Positions 37,656 through 48,385 of a stretch of 64,000 nucleotides of DNA are shown here, piece after piece. Each line of letters opens with the position of its first letter. Within the stretch, counting starts at the first letter, position 1. The stretch is taken from assembly GCA_003389215.1 (NCBI GenBank), contig QQVP01000090.1, forward strand, positions 1 through 64,000, read 5' to 3'. The position numbers and the translations under genes are program-made. The DNA is from Planctomycetota bacterium (GTDB taxonomy: Bacteria; Planctomycetota; Planctomycetia; Pirellulales; UBA7805). The notes beneath the pieces are model-generated. The model was given only the letters and a program-made list of their open reading frames with translations. It was not told the origin of the DNA and did not search any database.

Positions 37656-39953
37656 TCAGTCCAACAGCCTTCGCCGCAGATCCCGCTTGATCTGTTCGCG
37701 CCGCTCGCGCGTGAGCCGCGAAATCTCCTTGTGGTCGGCGATGATCTTGCGAAGCCTGGCCAGCGACTCTTGAAAGTTGCCAAAATCCTCCATCTTCAGC
37801 AGTACCTCTTCGATCTCCTGCAGGATCGCCGCCAATTGAGCGCGGGCCACATCGAGCGATTCGACCGCCCGGTCGCGATCTTCCAAATTGGCCCGCACCT
37901 GGCGGAGCTGAATTCCCCAGGCGCGATAGTCCTCCTTGATGAGGCGTTTCAGCGGCCTGGAGATCAACCCCTGCATGCGTTCCTGAGTCTTTTCCAGGTA
38001 AGAGACGTTGTTGTTGATGAGCTCCTCGAGGATCGAATCGAACTCGGCGGTAATGTCGAGGATCTCGTTCTGCGTGCGGTCCCGACTCTGCAATGCTTCT
38101 TCGATCGCCAATGCGTTCAGTGGCAGCTTCGACCGGGGTGCCGCCGCGGCCTCCGCACCAGCAGCCGGTTCCGCATCGCCGTCGTCGGCCGCCGCATCCT
38201 CAGCCGCGACCGGATCGAGCCGCGCCCGAGTGCGGGTCAGCGTATCGCTGACGCGAATCAATTCGTCGGCCACCGAAGAGAGTCGCTGACGCAGGAAGAC
38301 CTCTTTCGATTCCAGCCGGGCGCGGAGTTCGTCCTCCGTGATCACTTCGAACTCGAACCGCTCGCTGCTCCCCACGTGGGGCTCGTCGCCCAGAGGATAG
38401 TTGTCCGCGGCCCGCAACGTGAGGCGGAACTTCTCGCCGAGCACCACGGCCAACTCGGACACGTTTAAGCGCGGGCCCGACTGCTTGTCGAGGCGACCCT
38501 CGGGCGGCAGGTCAAATTCGACCCGCTGCGGCGCGGCGTCCGCCGCTTCGATCTGAAACCAGCTGTTCGTCAGACCGTGATCGTCCGTCAACTCGCCCGC
38601 CACCGGAATGCGGGCCTGGGGGGTCACGGCGCTGCCGACGCCGACCGGTCGGGCATCGACCAAGGGAATTTCGTCCAGTTGTGCCAGTAGCCGCAAACGA
38701 ATCGGTTGCTGGTTGCTCACCCCATCCGTGTCTTCCAGGGTGAACAACAGCGTCATGTTGGCGGTCACCTCGCCGAGAGCGAGCGTCATACGACGGCGGT
38801 CCTGCTGATCGATGACGATCTTTGCGCGTTCCGCGTCGGCCGCGTCGCCCACCTGTCGCCAGGTCGCCGCCTGCAGCGGCTTGCTCGCCTGCGCGAGCAC
38901 CTCGACCTCGGTTCCCTCCGGCAGGGTCATGATTCCGGTGACGGGCAGATCGGCCGCCTCTTTGCCGAGGTAGTCGGGGAACTGGCAACGCAGCGAAATG
39001 TTCTCGATGTCGGGTGGGCTGACTGCCTCAATCACCAGGTTGTCGACGCGATCGTCCTTGCCCCAAACGCCGCGCCGTACGGCGACCACGCTGAACCGCG
39101 TGGTGCTCTGCAGATCTTGGAATTCAAAGCGAAACTCCTGAAAGTCGTCGCGACCGGCAATCGCCCGGCCGCGCTTGGACATCGGCGTGCGATCGGCGCC
39201 CCCTTCGTCGGTGTCGTAGTGAACCTCCAGCAGGTCCGGGGCAATCCACTCGCCACGAAGATCGGCCCGCGCGGTGAGCTGCAAGTCGCTGCCGCGGGCG
39301 ACTTTGACGATGCGTCGTCCTTGCTCGTCGGGCTCGAACCCGTCGACGTAGATCTTCGTCGCGCGGGGCCATTGTTCGTCGCCCAGCATCAAGGTGCGGT
39401 CGGCCCAGGTGGCGGTCGCCTCGGGCAGGAACCAACCGAAGCCGCCGATCGACATCAGCGACACCACCGCCAAGGCGATTGCCAACACCAAAGGGCGGCG
39501 ACGCAACACGCGACCGAGCGGGACCTCCTGGGCGAGTTCTCCGGCGCGGGCCTGCGTGGTGGCCAACATGGCCTTCGCCAACGGACCGCGGCTGGCGGAC
39601 GAATCGCCCAGTTCGACGGAAGTGACCAGTCGGTCTCCCAGCTCGTCAAAGCGTCGTTCGAGCAGCAGGGCCAGGCTCTTGTCACTCAACCGCATCAGCA
39701 GCGGACACAGGATACTGCGGATCACCACCGCCAGCAGGGCGACCCCGACGGCCAACAGCATGAGCAGGCGCACGGCGCGCGACGGTTCGAAAAGCCAGTC
39801 AACCAGCAAACTGAGCCAAAACAACAGAGCCGCCGCGATGATCACATAGGCCAGACCGCGTCCGGCCAGATAGCCGCGAATCAGCCCGCGCAGCTTGTCC
39901 AGTCGCGAGTGAATCGCGATGTCGGACGTGTCGGCGGCGGCAACCGTGGCCAT
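37656..39953 (-). CDS. Large membrane protein with two N-terminal helices and extracytoplasmic beta/coiled-coil domains
   Basis: 765 residues. Two strong hydrophobic helices near residues 33-51 and 60-84, a helical segment with ERRFDELGDRLVTSVELG, another membrane helix near 152-175, and then a long extracytoplasmic region with beta-sandwich-like strands and repeated D-x-x-x-L-x patterns (PDIENISLRCQFPDYLG). It ends in coiled coils (about 540-765, for example RDRAVESLDVARAQLAAILQ). It resembles the DUF4175-like membrane proteins found next to MoxR/vWA genes in several bacteria, though I cannot confirm that family. It starts 24 bases after the vWA/GATase-like gene. Confidence 0.72.
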   Translation of the reverse strand: MATVAAADTSDIAIHSRLDKLRGLIRGYLAGRGLAYVIIAAALLFWLSLLVDWLFEPSRAVRLLMLLAVGVALLAVVIRSILCPLLMRLSDKSLALLLERRFDELGDRLVTSVELGDSSASRGPLAKAMLATTQARAGELAQEVPLGRVLRRRPLVLAIALAVVSLMSIGGFGWFLPEATATWADRTLMLGDEQWPRATKIYVDGFEPDEQGRRIVKVARGSDLQLTARADLRGEWIAPDLLEVHYDTDEGGADRTPMSKRGRAIAGRDDFQEFRFEFQDLQSTTRFSVVAVRRGVWGKDDRVDNLVIEAVSPPDIENISLRCQFPDYLGKEAADLPVTGIMTLPEGTEVEVLAQASKPLQAATWRQVGDAADAERAKIVIDQQDRRRMTLALGEVTANMTLLFTLEDTDGVSNQQPIRLRLLAQLDEIPLVDARPVGVGSAVTPQARIPVAGELTDDHGLTNSWFQIEAADAAPQRVEFDLPPEGRLDKQSGPRLNVSELAVVLGEKFRLTLRAADNYPLGDEPHVGSSERFEFEVITEDELRARLESKEVFLRQRLSSVADELIRVSDTLTRTRARLDPVAAEDAAADDGDAEPAAGAEAAAAPRSKLPLNALAIEEALQSRDRTQNEILDITAEFDSILEELINNNVSYLEKTQERMQGLISRPLKRLIKEDYRAWGIQLRQVRANLEDRDRAVESLDVARAQLAAILQEIEEVLLKMEDFGNFQESLARLRKIIADHKEISRLTRERREQIKRDLRRRLLD

Positions 39954-39977
39954 GGAATCGGATCCTACGTCTATCGA

Positions 39978-42725
39978 CTATGCCAACTTCAAAATCCGTC
40001 GCAACAACCACTCCAGGCAGAGCAGTCCACAAACCAGAAACATCATCGATTTGGCCCACAACGACGACCAGGCCGGATCGACGTCGCCAAACTGCGGCGT
40101 GATCTGCGTCCGGTCGGCAATGCGCTCGCTTAGCGGCCGGTCGCCGGAACGTCCCGCGGCCGCCGCGAAGCCGAGATAGTACTGACCGCCGGTGGCCTGC
40201 GCCAACGAGCTGAGCACCTCGTCATTGCGATCGGGACGCTGATCTTCCGTGCCGCTGGTCTCGACCGTGATCTTCTTCATCAGCGGATCCTCGATCGACT
40301 CGGGCAGCGGCAACACGAGTTGATAGTCGCCGGGGTCGCGGGCCGGAAACTGGCCCCGGTAGGTCCCCTCGCGATTCGGATCGGGCGAGAGCACCAACTG
40401 CGTCGACTCTCCGTTGGGTCGCATGATCAGGAGATTCGCAGATTGCAGCTTCAACGGCTGTCGCTGATTGTCCTTCAAGTGCGCGACGACCGGCACCGTA
40501 TCGCCCACGAAGTAGCGCGTCTGTTCCAGCAGCAAGATATCGCCGCGGCGGGAGCCACGGAGCAAACGCCCCTGCGAGACGTGACGCACGAGGTTGATAT
40601 AGAACTTTTCGAAGACGCCGTCGCCGTAGCGTCGCAGTCGCCACATCTCGCCGCTGCCAAGATAGAACACCCGGCCCGCACCGTAGAAGTGACTGGCCAT
40701 GTAGACCGGATCGTCGCCGGCGCTCTGCGGCATGGGGTCGTCGTAGCGGGCGTAAACCGTCGCGCCGGGCTTCGCCCCCACGACCGGATAGGCCCCGTAG
40801 ATGCCGGGAAAGATTTCCCAGATGTTGGGGCCGGCGGTGGCGTCCTTATCGAGTCGCAGGAACTCGGCGGCCAGCCCCTCGCGGGTGAGCTCGATGGGGG
40901 CCGCCTTTTCCGTCGCGCCGCGTTGGAAGTTCAGCTGCGCGAACCGCTCGTGAAACACGACCGGATAGAGCTGCTGCAAGTCGCTCGTGTGGCCCTCGTG
41001 AATCCAGCTGCTCACCGGGTTGCCCGCATTAACCAGGCTGGGGATGACGATCATCCCGCCCGCCTCGTCGGAAACCCAGCGGACGAGGTTCTCGATTTCC
41101 GGGGCCGTGAAGGTCGTCCAATCGGGATCGAAGGCGACGATGCAGTCGTAGTCGAACAGCTCCTCGACTTCGGTCGGAAACTGGGCAAGCACGCGATTGG
41201 CGTCTTGCGACACGGCGTCCCGGGCGCTCTGCAAGAAGACGTCGACCTCGCTACTCTTGTCGCGATAGAGCATGTTCCGCAAAAAGCGATAGTCGCGCGT
41301 CGGCCCGCCCGCGATCAGCAGCACCTTCGTCTTGCGGAGCACCACCTCAACGACGAAGCGTTGCCGGGTTAGCTCGTCGATCTCGCCCTTGCCCGGCGGC
41401 ACCACGCCGAGTTCGAGTGCGTAGCGACCGGGCGTCGGAATGCCGTCGACGGTGAACTTCACCGCCAGGTTCTCCTCGGCATCGCCGAGCGTAATCTCTT
41501 GTTCCTCGAAAATACCCAGGTCTTCGCCAACCTCTTCGCCCTCGTCGGCTCCGACCTGCTGCAGAATCACGGTGGCATCGCGTCCGTCGAAACCCCGGGA
41601 CTGGACATAGGCGGTAATTTCGAAGGGATCTTCCGGCATCGCCCGACTCGGTGCCGCGTAATCGCCGATGGCCACAAACTGCGGTTTCTGCGTCGACCCG
41701 AAGCCCAGGCAATGGATCGGGACATCGGCCTCGGCGGCCAGCGCGGCCCCCTCGGCAACGTCGAGGCCGGCGTTCGACTGGCCGTCGCTGAGCACGACGA
41801 TCGCCGACAGCGTGCCGGTCGCCTTCTCTTCGATCAAACGGGCGACGGCAGTGCCCAAGCGGGTCTCGGTGCCGCGGGCTTCGAGCGACTCGAGCCAGTT
41901 GATCGACGCTTCTTTCGCCTGCTCGTCACCGGCCGCCACTTCGGCATCCGACGGCTCGGGCAGGGCCAGGACCTCACGCAGGCCGACGCCTTCGTGGGCC
42001 GCAAAGGCCCAAAAGGCCACCGACACCGAGGCGAGCAGACAGACCGTGCTGACGACCAGCAGGACCGCGGCGAAGCGATCCTCGTTCGTCTTGCGGCCCA
42101 GGTAGGTCACAATTCCCGCGAAACCGAGCCCCAGCGCCGCAATCGCAAAGATCAACTGACCGCGGGCGGTGGCAATCGACGCGGCAAGCGAAGCCTGCTC
42201 GGCTCCTGCGGCCGAGCTATTCGCGACGACGTCCGGAAGCTTGGGCAACGTGGCCAGTGCTGTGGGGCGATCGTCCTGGTCGAAGCGGTAGACGGCGACA
42301 TCGTGCGCGGTGCGCAAGTCCGCGAGAAACTCGCCACCGGTGAACTCGCTCACGATGGCGGCACTTCGGCTGCCGCCCGCCGAGGCGGTGGTCGCCTCGC
42401 CGACGTCGACGCGCTGCATGCTCTGCGAGGTATCGACGAGCACAGCGACCTGCGAATTGCTGACGATTTCGCGTTGCTCGCGCCACTGCGGCTGAAGGTA
42501 AATGGCCAGCAGGCCAACCAGCGCCAGCACGCGCAGGCCGCCCAGCAGAACCGCCCGCCGAATTCCGAGCTCGACACAGTCGAGCACGTACATCACGATC
42601 ACGAACCATGCCAGGACCACAAAGATCGCCAGCGGCCAAAGCCAATCGAGCGGCGACTGGATGCGGCCGAACTCGAACACGGTTCGGGCGCCGGCGTCGG
42701 CCAGGGTGACAAGATTTCCGCTCAT
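39978..42725 (-). CDS. vWA-domain membrane protein (BatA/BatB-like) with intact MIDAS
   Basis: 915 residues. Membrane helices near residues 30-50 and 58-77 precede a von Willebrand A domain with the metal-binding MIDAS motif DTSQS (Asp98-Ser102). Another pair of helices lies at about 195-245, then SDGQSNAGL completes the vWA fold. The C-terminal half has a class I amidotransferase-like fold (KVLLIAGGPTRDYRFLRN...DYDCIVAFDPDW) with no visible catalytic Cys, and the last helix is near the C-terminus. It overlaps the preceding vWA gene by 4 bases (ATGA) and follows MoxR and DUF58 genes, the classic MoxR/Bat layout in which the AAA+ ATPase acts on vWA partners. Confidence 0.85.
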   Translation of the reverse strand: MSGNLVTLADAGARTVFEFGRIQSPLDWLWPLAIFVVLAWFVIVMYVLDCVELGIRRAVLLGGLRVLALVGLLAIYLQPQWREQREIVSNSQVAVLVDTSQSMQRVDVGEATTASAGGSRSAAIVSEFTGGEFLADLRTAHDVAVYRFDQDDRPTALATLPKLPDVVANSSAAGAEQASLAASIATARGQLIFAIAALGLGFAGIVTYLGRKTNEDRFAAVLLVVSTVCLLASVSVAFWAFAAHEGVGLREVLALPEPSDAEVAAGDEQAKEASINWLESLEARGTETRLGTAVARLIEEKATGTLSAIVVLSDGQSNAGLDVAEGAALAAEADVPIHCLGFGSTQKPQFVAIGDYAAPSRAMPEDPFEITAYVQSRGFDGRDATVILQQVGADEGEEVGEDLGIFEEQEITLGDAEENLAVKFTVDGIPTPGRYALELGVVPPGKGEIDELTRQRFVVEVVLRKTKVLLIAGGPTRDYRFLRNMLYRDKSSEVDVFLQSARDAVSQDANRVLAQFPTEVEELFDYDCIVAFDPDWTTFTAPEIENLVRWVSDEAGGMIVIPSLVNAGNPVSSWIHEGHTSDLQQLYPVVFHERFAQLNFQRGATEKAAPIELTREGLAAEFLRLDKDATAGPNIWEIFPGIYGAYPVVGAKPGATVYARYDDPMPQSAGDDPVYMASHFYGAGRVFYLGSGEMWRLRRYGDGVFEKFYINLVRHVSQGRLLRGSRRGDILLLEQTRYFVGDTVPVVAHLKDNQRQPLKLQSANLLIMRPNGESTQLVLSPDPNREGTYRGQFPARDPGDYQLVLPLPESIEDPLMKKITVETSGTEDQRPDRNDEVLSSLAQATGGQYYLGFAAAAGRSGDRPLSERIADRTQITPQFGDVDPAWSSLWAKSMMFLVCGLLCLEWLLRRILKLA

Positions 42726-45010
42726 CGGCGACGCCCTCCAATCCAGGAGGGATGGTAGCTGGCCGAGTAGGCCAGAATCTGTTCGCCGACGAGGAGCAGC
42801 GCGAGCAGGACGAAGTAGAGCCAATAGTCGCCGAGCTTGAATCCCGCCTCGGCCACGGGAGCCACGATCAGGCGATCGGCCTCGTAGTATTCGTGGTCGA
42901 TGCCGGCCAGCAGGTTTTTGAGTTGCTCGGGGGCGACACGACGCAGGTCGCTCTCTCCGCCAGGGACATTCAGGGCGTAGCGGCGAACCTCGCTCTCGCC
43001 GTTGGCGCGAGTCAGCCGTGCCTCGTAAATGCCGGCGGCCAAGGTCCCCTCCAGCGTCGCGGTCATGTCCGCGGAACTGTCCTTGTCGAGCGTCGCCTCG
43101 CGCTTGACCGTCCGCAACGGCCGGCTCTCCAAGTGGGCAAATTCCACTTCGGCTTGATAGTCCTCGACCGACAAGGGGATGGCGAGCGGTTCGCCGACTT
43201 GCCGCGTCGTGTCGCGCAACTTCGCGGCCCCCACGTAGGTCTGCGTGTCGAGCATCACCGGGGCGAAGGTGGGATTACGGCCCCAGTTGTTCCAACCAAC
43301 ATTGTCCTGGTAGGGCGAGGAGGTAGTCAGCACGGCCAGGAAGACGCCCTTGCCAAACCGCTTCTCGACGATCAGCGGCTCTCCGTTGCGCAATCGCGCG
43401 ACGACGTGCGTGCCCTCCTCGGGCGACGGCGTCCAGCCACGACCGGCGGCATAGTAGCGCTCGACCATCACCAGATTGAACACCTTGGTGCTCATCTCGT
43501 CCGCGGCGATGCGGCGGAACATGGGATGCTCCGGATCGACGGCGACGTCGGGGGTTCCCTCTTCCGGATCGAAATACAACGCGGCGGGCGAGGCGAGCGG
43601 CAGCGGGAACATGCCCTCGCCGTTGCGATAGAGCTGTTCGTTGACGAAGGAGCTGCGCGTGGCATCGCTGGCAAAGAAGATGACGCCCCCGCCGTCGCGG
43701 ACAAAGGCCTCCAGGGCCTCGACGTGAAGCGGATCGAGGCGTTCGATATTCAGCAGGTAGACCGTCTGGAAGTCCTCCAGCCCGTGATCGCGCAAGTACT
43801 CGAGACGTTCGACCTGAACCTGGCGTCCCGTACGGACGCGGGCCGAGGGCTGCAGCGAGAATTTGAGAAAGTCGCTGTCGTCGATGCCGACGCCGCCGTC
43901 GAGAATCAACACCCGCACGTCCGCGGCAATCTGGAGGACCTCGAACCGCGATCCGTCGGCCTCCAAGGCATCGGGCGGCAAACGGGCCGTCACGGCCTGA
44001 TCGCCTGCCGTGGGAAAGACGATGGGAAACACGGTGCGGGCCCGTTTGCCCGGACCGATCTCGTCGAAGCGGACGACCGGCAGCACGTCGGCGGGGTTGT
44101 CGTCCGCGGTCGCCTCGTCCGAGGCCGTATCGTCGTAGGAGCGACTTTCGACCGCCACGCGGACGTCGCGGGCTGTCTCGGTGCCGTAGTTGGCGACCTC
44201 AATCTCCATCCGCAGCTCGACCCCGGTCGCCCGCACCCCAGCAGCCGGTTCGAGGGCCGTGACGGCGAGGTTCGACGCGTCGTGCGGCGAACATTGAACC
44301 AACTGGACGTTGGCCTCCGCGTCCTTCAATTCGAGCAGCGCTTCGCGAACGGCGGCGGCGTCTTCCCACTGGGCCGCGCGAAAGTCGGAGACGATGTACA
44401 CGATCAACTTCTCATCGGCCTCGGTCTTGATCGCCCGACCGACGGCGGCGATCGCCGCGATCGGGTTGAGCGTGAGCGGCGAACTGGACAGCTTGCTCAG
44501 CGGCCCTTCGAGCCGCACAGCAAACTCCTGCGTTACCAGGGCCCGCACCAATGTGGCGGTGCCCCCGCGTTCCGCTTCGGAAAAGCGGACCAACGAGAAA
44601 CGATGTCCGTCGGTTCCCTTGGCCGCCCGCTGAGCCAGTCGGCGAACCACCTGCTTGGCCCGGGTAAACGCGGAGGTCGACTCCCAACGCTCGGCCATCG
44701 AGCCGCTGTCGTCGAGCAGCACGACATGGTGCGCCTTGCCGCCCCCAAAGAGCTTGCTCCACTGATCGGCGAGAATCGGCCCGGCCAACATGAACACAAT
44801 CGCGGCGATGGCGAGCACCCGGGCCAATAGAAGCAGCAGCTGTTTGATCCGCACCCAGTTGCGATTTCGCTTCTGGCTCTCCAGCAGGAACGTCATCGCC
44901 GCCCACTTCACCCGACGATGCCGAAACAGGTTGATCAAATGGATCAAGATCGGCAAGCTCGCCAGCGGCAAAAGCCAGAAGTAGAACAGCGATGGATTGA
45001 GAAGGGACAT
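42722..45010 (-). CDS. BatA-type membrane protein with vWA domain
   Basis: 762 residues. N-terminal BatA/aerotolerance-type membrane domain (FYFWLLPLASLPILIHLINLF, then HRRVKWAAMTFLLESQK), a second helix near 59-79, and a vWA domain with MIDAS motif DDSGS (Asp100-Ser104). A Bacteroides aerotolerance (Bat) protein has this layout. The large extracytoplasmic part contains an amidotransferase-like fold (VRVLILDGGVGIDDSDFLKFS; GGGVIFFASDAT), and a final helix (WLYFVLLALLLVGEQIL) anchors the C-terminus. It overlaps the next vWA gene by 4 bases and starts 102 bases after the DUF58 gene. Confidence 0.87.
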   Translation of the reverse strand: MSLLNPSLFYFWLLPLASLPILIHLINLFRHRRVKWAAMTFLLESQKRNRNWVRIKQLLLLLARVLAIAAIVFMLAGPILADQWSKLFGGGKAHHVVLLDDSGSMAERWESTSAFTRAKQVVRRLAQRAAKGTDGHRFSLVRFSEAERGGTATLVRALVTQEFAVRLEGPLSKLSSSPLTLNPIAAIAAVGRAIKTEADEKLIVYIVSDFRAAQWEDAAAVREALLELKDAEANVQLVQCSPHDASNLAVTALEPAAGVRATGVELRMEIEVANYGTETARDVRVAVESRSYDDTASDEATADDNPADVLPVVRFDEIGPGKRARTVFPIVFPTAGDQAVTARLPPDALEADGSRFEVLQIAADVRVLILDGGVGIDDSDFLKFSLQPSARVRTGRQVQVERLEYLRDHGLEDFQTVYLLNIERLDPLHVEALEAFVRDGGGVIFFASDATRSSFVNEQLYRNGEGMFPLPLASPAALYFDPEEGTPDVAVDPEHPMFRRIAADEMSTKVFNLVMVERYYAAGRGWTPSPEEGTHVVARLRNGEPLIVEKRFGKGVFLAVLTTSSPYQDNVGWNNWGRNPTFAPVMLDTQTYVGAAKLRDTTRQVGEPLAIPLSVEDYQAEVEFAHLESRPLRTVKREATLDKDSSADMTATLEGTLAAGIYEARLTRANGESEVRRYALNVPGGESDLRRVAPEQLKNLLAGIDHEYYEADRLIVAPVAEAGFKLGDYWLYFVLLALLLVGEQILAYSASYHPSWIGGRRR

Positions 45011-45112
45011 AGGCGAGTTCTTACCGACCGAATCCCCACGGCGAGGTGCCAGAAGCGCCGGCGGCGAGCCGGAGCAAGTCGGCAAGGAAATTTTGCATGG
45101 ACATGGCGGGGC

Positions 45113-46015
45113 CTAGTTTCGGTGGTGCATGCCGAGCCGATTGCTCAGGTAGGCGGTTAGCGCCGCATCGAGCGGCTCGCTGGTCGGGATCAGGCGATAG
45201 TCGACCGCGTTCTGGGCGCAGCGGCGTCGCGCATCGGACAGGAAGCGGTCGAGGGCTTCCAGGTAGCCCTGCCGTAAGGCCCGTGGATTGCAGTTGAGGA
45301 AGTCGAGCGACTCGAGCCCCTCGAAGCGTGTCGGGCCGTTGAAGGGAAACTCGAGCTCGTCGTCGTCCATGACGTGAAACACCATCACGTCGTGTCCGAG
45401 CTGGCGCAACACACGCAGGCCTTTGACCAAGGGATCGAGATCGGTCAACAGGTCGGAGATGAGCACCATCATGCCGCGGGGCGGATAACTCTCGGCCACG
45501 CGGGCCAGCACGCGGCCCAGATCGGTCTTCTCGGCGGGCTCGTCGGTCGCCATCGTATCGACAATGTCGTTGAGGTGGTTACGTTTGCTCCGCAACGGGA
45601 CGATCTTGCGTACGTCCTCGTCGAACGAGGCACAACCGACGGCGTCCTGCTGACGCAGCAACAGATAAGCCAGGCTGGCCGCAATCGTGCAGCCATATTC
45701 GTACTTGGTCAGTGGACCGTTGCCATAACGCATGCTGGCCGAAACGTCGACAAGCAGCGTGCAACGCATGTTCGTGTCTTCTTCGAACTGCTTGACGTAG
45801 TAGCGGTCCTGCTTGGCCCAAACCTTCCAGTCGACGTGCCGCAGGTCGTCGCCCGGCGCGTACTCGCGGTGCGAGCGAAACTCGACCGACTGGCCAAAGT
45901 ACGGACTGCGATGCATGCCCGACAGGAAACCCTCGACCACATGTCGGGCGCGCAGCTGCAAGCGGGAAATGCGCTGCAGGGCTTCAGGATGCAAGAATTT
46001 CTTGGAATCGGGCAT
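45113..46015 (-). CDS. DUF58-family protein (vWA-like, MoxR partner)
   Basis: 300 residues. The DUF58 signature is present: [30 protein letters not shown], with the following [12 protein letters not shown]. Further on is a vWA-like fold with a MIDAS-type DVSAS. In MoxR-type systems this protein is the first substrate or adaptor of the AAA+ ATPase. Its 5' end overlaps the moxR gene by 32 bases, so the two are translationally coupled. It precedes the BatA-type gene. Confidence 0.93.
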   Translation of the reverse strand: MPDSKKFLHPEALQRISRLQLRARHVVEGFLSGMHRSPYFGQSVEFRSHREYAPGDDLRHVDWKVWAKQDRYYVKQFEEDTNMRCTLLVDVSASMRYGNGPLTKYEYGCTIAASLAYLLLRQQDAVGCASFDEDVRKIVPLRSKRNHLNDIVDTMATDEPAEKTDLGRVLARVAESYPPRGMMVLISDLLTDLDPLVKGLRVLRQLGHDVMVFHVMDDDELEFPFNGPTRFEGLESLDFLNCNPRALRQGYLEALDRFLSDARRRCAQNAVDYRLIPTSEPLDAALTAYLSNRLGMHHRN

Positions 46016-47033
46016 CGGCGGTTAGTTCGTCTTCCTTGGCAGGCGTCACCTCGATGATCTTGGCAATGACGTCGTCGGGAGTGACGCCCTCGCTCTCGGC
46101 GGCAAAATTCATCACGATGCGATGCCGCAACACCGGGGCGGCCAGCGCCTGAATGTCGTCCGTCGAAACGTGCGTGCGGCCATGCAGCAGGGCCCGGCTC
46201 TTGCCCCCCAGGATCAGGAATTGCACCGCCCGCGGACCGGCACCCCAGTTGACCTGGTCGGCCACGAAGTCGGGCACGCCCGCTTCGCCGATGCGGGTTT
46301 GCCGCACCAGTGAGAGCGCGTAGCGAATGACGTGATCGGTGACCGGCACCTCGCGCACCAATTCCTGCAGGCCGAGAATCTCTTCGGCCGACAACACCGG
46401 CTCGATCGTCGCGTCAAGCGACGCCGTGGTCCGCCGCGCCACCTCGAACTCCTCGTCGAAGCTGGGATACTTGACGAAGACCTTGAACATGAAGCGGTCC
46501 TGCTGCGCCTCGGGCAGCGGATAGGTTCCCTCCTGTTCGATCGGATTCTGCGTCGCCAGGACGAAAAAAGGATCGGCCAGTGCGTGGCGCACGCGGCCCA
46601 CCGACACCTGGCGCTCCTGCATCGCCTCGAGCAGCGCCGCCTGGGTCTTGGGAGGCGTGCGATTGATTTCGTCGGCGAGAATCACGTTCGCGAAGATCGG
46701 CCCTTCGAGGAAACGAAATTCGCGCGTGCCCGTGCTGCGGTTCTCTTCAATGATCTCCGTGCCGGTAATGTCGGCGGGCATCAGGTCGGGGGTGAACTGA
46801 ATGCGATTGAAGGAGAGATGCAGGGCTCGCGACAGGGTGCTGATCATCAGCGTCTTGGCCAAGCCCGGCACACCCTCGAGCAGGCAGTGGCCGCGGCTGA
46901 ACAGGCTGATCATGATCTCCTCGATCACGCTCTCCTGGCCGACGATCACCCGGCCCAGCTGCGATTGGATCTTCTCGCGGGCCCGGCTCAGTCGCTCAAT
47001 GGCATCGGTCTCGGATATCGGAGCATTCGTCAT
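45984..47033 (-). CDS. MoxR-family AAA+ ATPase
   Basis: 349 residues. A chaperone-like AAA+ ATPase. Walker A is GVPGLAKT (54-61), Walker B is ILADEINR, sensor 1 lies in [22 protein letters not shown], and the C-terminal lid has the MoxR-type [15 protein letters not shown]. MoxR ATPases remodel vWA-domain partners, for example to insert metal cofactors or assemble complexes. The start is the ATG of [10 protein letters not shown]. It overlaps the DUF58 gene by 32 bases and is followed downstream by two vWA genes, the standard MoxR/Bat arrangement. A 217-base gap separates it from the toroid protein gene upstream, so it may have an extra promoter. Confidence 0.95.
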   Translation of the reverse strand: MTNAPISETDAIERLSRAREKIQSQLGRVIVGQESVIEEIMISLFSRGHCLLEGVPGLAKTLMISTLSRALHLSFNRIQFTPDLMPADITGTEIIEENRSTGTREFRFLEGPIFANVILADEINRTPPKTQAALLEAMQERQVSVGRVRHALADPFFVLATQNPIEQEGTYPLPEAQQDRFMFKVFVKYPSFDEEFEVARRTTASLDATIEPVLSAEEILGLQELVREVPVTDHVIRYALSLVRQTRIGEAGVPDFVADQVNWGAGPRAVQFLILGGKSRALLHGRTHVSTDDIQALAAPVLRHRIVMNFAAESEGVTPDDVIAKIIEVTPAKEDELTADARFQEILAS

Positions 47034-47250
47034 CGTGTGGCAGACTCCCTCGTTCCAAGTTCTGAGTTGTCTTTAGGGTTGGGTGTTCTCATTAGAATCG
47101 TTGATTGGACGGTCACACTCGCCCGACGGCGGTTCTCGCCGGCGGTGCGGTGGGCGGATGGGCAAACGACGTATCCGAACGTCTCGCGTCTCGCGTCTCG
47201 CCGAATCGGCACCGGCGACTCGCCGCGCGGGGCGTGCCGGTTCCAGCCCA

Positions 47251-48309
47251 TCAACGTTGATAAATGGGGACGTAGCCGTTGTCGAGTTGAAGTATGGTCA
47301 AGTTGATCGCCGTCGAATAGACGGCCCCCACGTGCCCCTGTCCCCAGTGAGCATAGCGCGAGCGATCGTCGTTGGCCTCTTTGCGGATCTTGTTGAAGAT
47401 CGCGTTGCGGTACTTCTGCCACTGGTCGCCCCCCTCGCGGTACATGACCTGCGAATAGTAGTAGTGGGAGTAATGCCAGTGGCCTGAGCTCTGCTCGTCG
47501 ACCTTGCCCAAGTGCTGTTTGCAGTAGGCCAGCAGCTTGGGGACATATTCGTTGTCGTACTCTCCGGCGTTGAACAGGCAGGCGACCGCCGCCGCCGTGA
47601 TGGCCGGACGTCCGCCGCCCCCCTTCGAGCTGTACTGCACGGCTCCCTCGTCGGTCGTGCAATTCTTGATGTAGGTGACGGCGTCGTCGATGATCTTCTT
47701 GGGAACCTTGATACCGGCGTTGCGACAGCCCCGCAGGCCCTGGACCTGAGTGATCGTCGTCGACCCTTCGTCGAATCCCTGCCCGTCCTTGGCACTCACA
47801 TAGCCCCAGCCACCGGCGTTGGTTTGGGCCCGCCCGGTGAACACCACGGCCCGCGAGAGGACGTCGATCAATTCCTGACGCCGGGCCTCATCCTCTTCCT
47901 CGCCGAGGACCTGGGAGAGAAAGAGCATCGAGAAGCCGTGTCCATAGGTGTAGCGGTCGTCGCGGCGAGGATCGCCGATGAGGCCGTTGTCTTGGCTCTG
48001 CCGCACCAGGAAGCTGACCGCCTTGCTGATGTTCTTGGAGTACTTGCCTTGCGTCGTGGTCGAACCTTCGCAGAGCAGGGCCATGCCGGCCAACGCGGTC
48101 ATCGCCGTCGGATAGCGACCGCCCGCGGCGCTCCAGCGGCCGTCGCGAGATTGCCGGCGGGCTAGCCAGGCGAGTCCGCGATTGACCAGCGCCTCACGTT
48201 CGCCAAAGCCGGCGCGCTCGACGGCCTCGACCGTCCGGGGAGCCTCTCCCGGCAGCCCCGCGAGCAAGATGATCAGCAGGGTCAGACCAACGCCAAGCTT
48301 CTTATTCAT
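47251..48309 (-). CDS. Exported prenyltransferase/terpenoid-cyclase-like alpha-toroid protein
   Basis: 352 residues. Signal peptide or N-terminal helix (KLGVGLTLLIILLAGLP) followed by the repeating helical units of an alpha/alpha-toroid (ALVNRGLAWLARRQSRDGRW, ISKAVSFLVRQSQDNGL, IDDAVTYIKNCTTDEGAVQY, HWHYSHYYYSQVMYREGG). Planctomycetes have many such exported toroid proteins; no DDXD or DCTAE acid motif of squalene cyclases is obvious, so a binding or protease-inhibitor-like role, as in macroglobulin toroids, is as likely as catalysis. It lies 76 bases after the giant propeller-like gene and ahead of moxR, all on the minus strand. Confidence 0.82.
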   Translation of the reverse strand: MNKKLGVGLTLLIILLAGLPGEAPRTVEAVERAGFGEREALVNRGLAWLARRQSRDGRWSAAGGRYPTAMTALAGMALLCEGSTTTQGKYSKNISKAVSFLVRQSQDNGLIGDPRRDDRYTYGHGFSMLFLSQVLGEEEDEARRQELIDVLSRAVVFTGRAQTNAGGWGYVSAKDGQGFDEGSTTITQVQGLRGCRNAGIKVPKKIIDDAVTYIKNCTTDEGAVQYSSKGGGGRPAITAAAVACLFNAGEYDNEYVPKLLAYCKQHLGKVDEQSSGHWHYSHYYYSQVMYREGGDQWQKYRNAIFNKIRKEANDDRSRYAHWGQGHVGAVYSTAINLTILQLDNGYVPIYQR

Positions 48310-48385
48310 ACGAATGTCCGCCAGTTACATTTGGCACGGTCGGCGGCAATTGCCTTCCGCACGACCACGATTGGTTATTCGCCGG

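Noticed and set aside
42752-44830. A 692-residue plus-strand reading frame
   Set aside because: Antisense to the BatA-type gene, which has clear domain signatures; no ribosome site.
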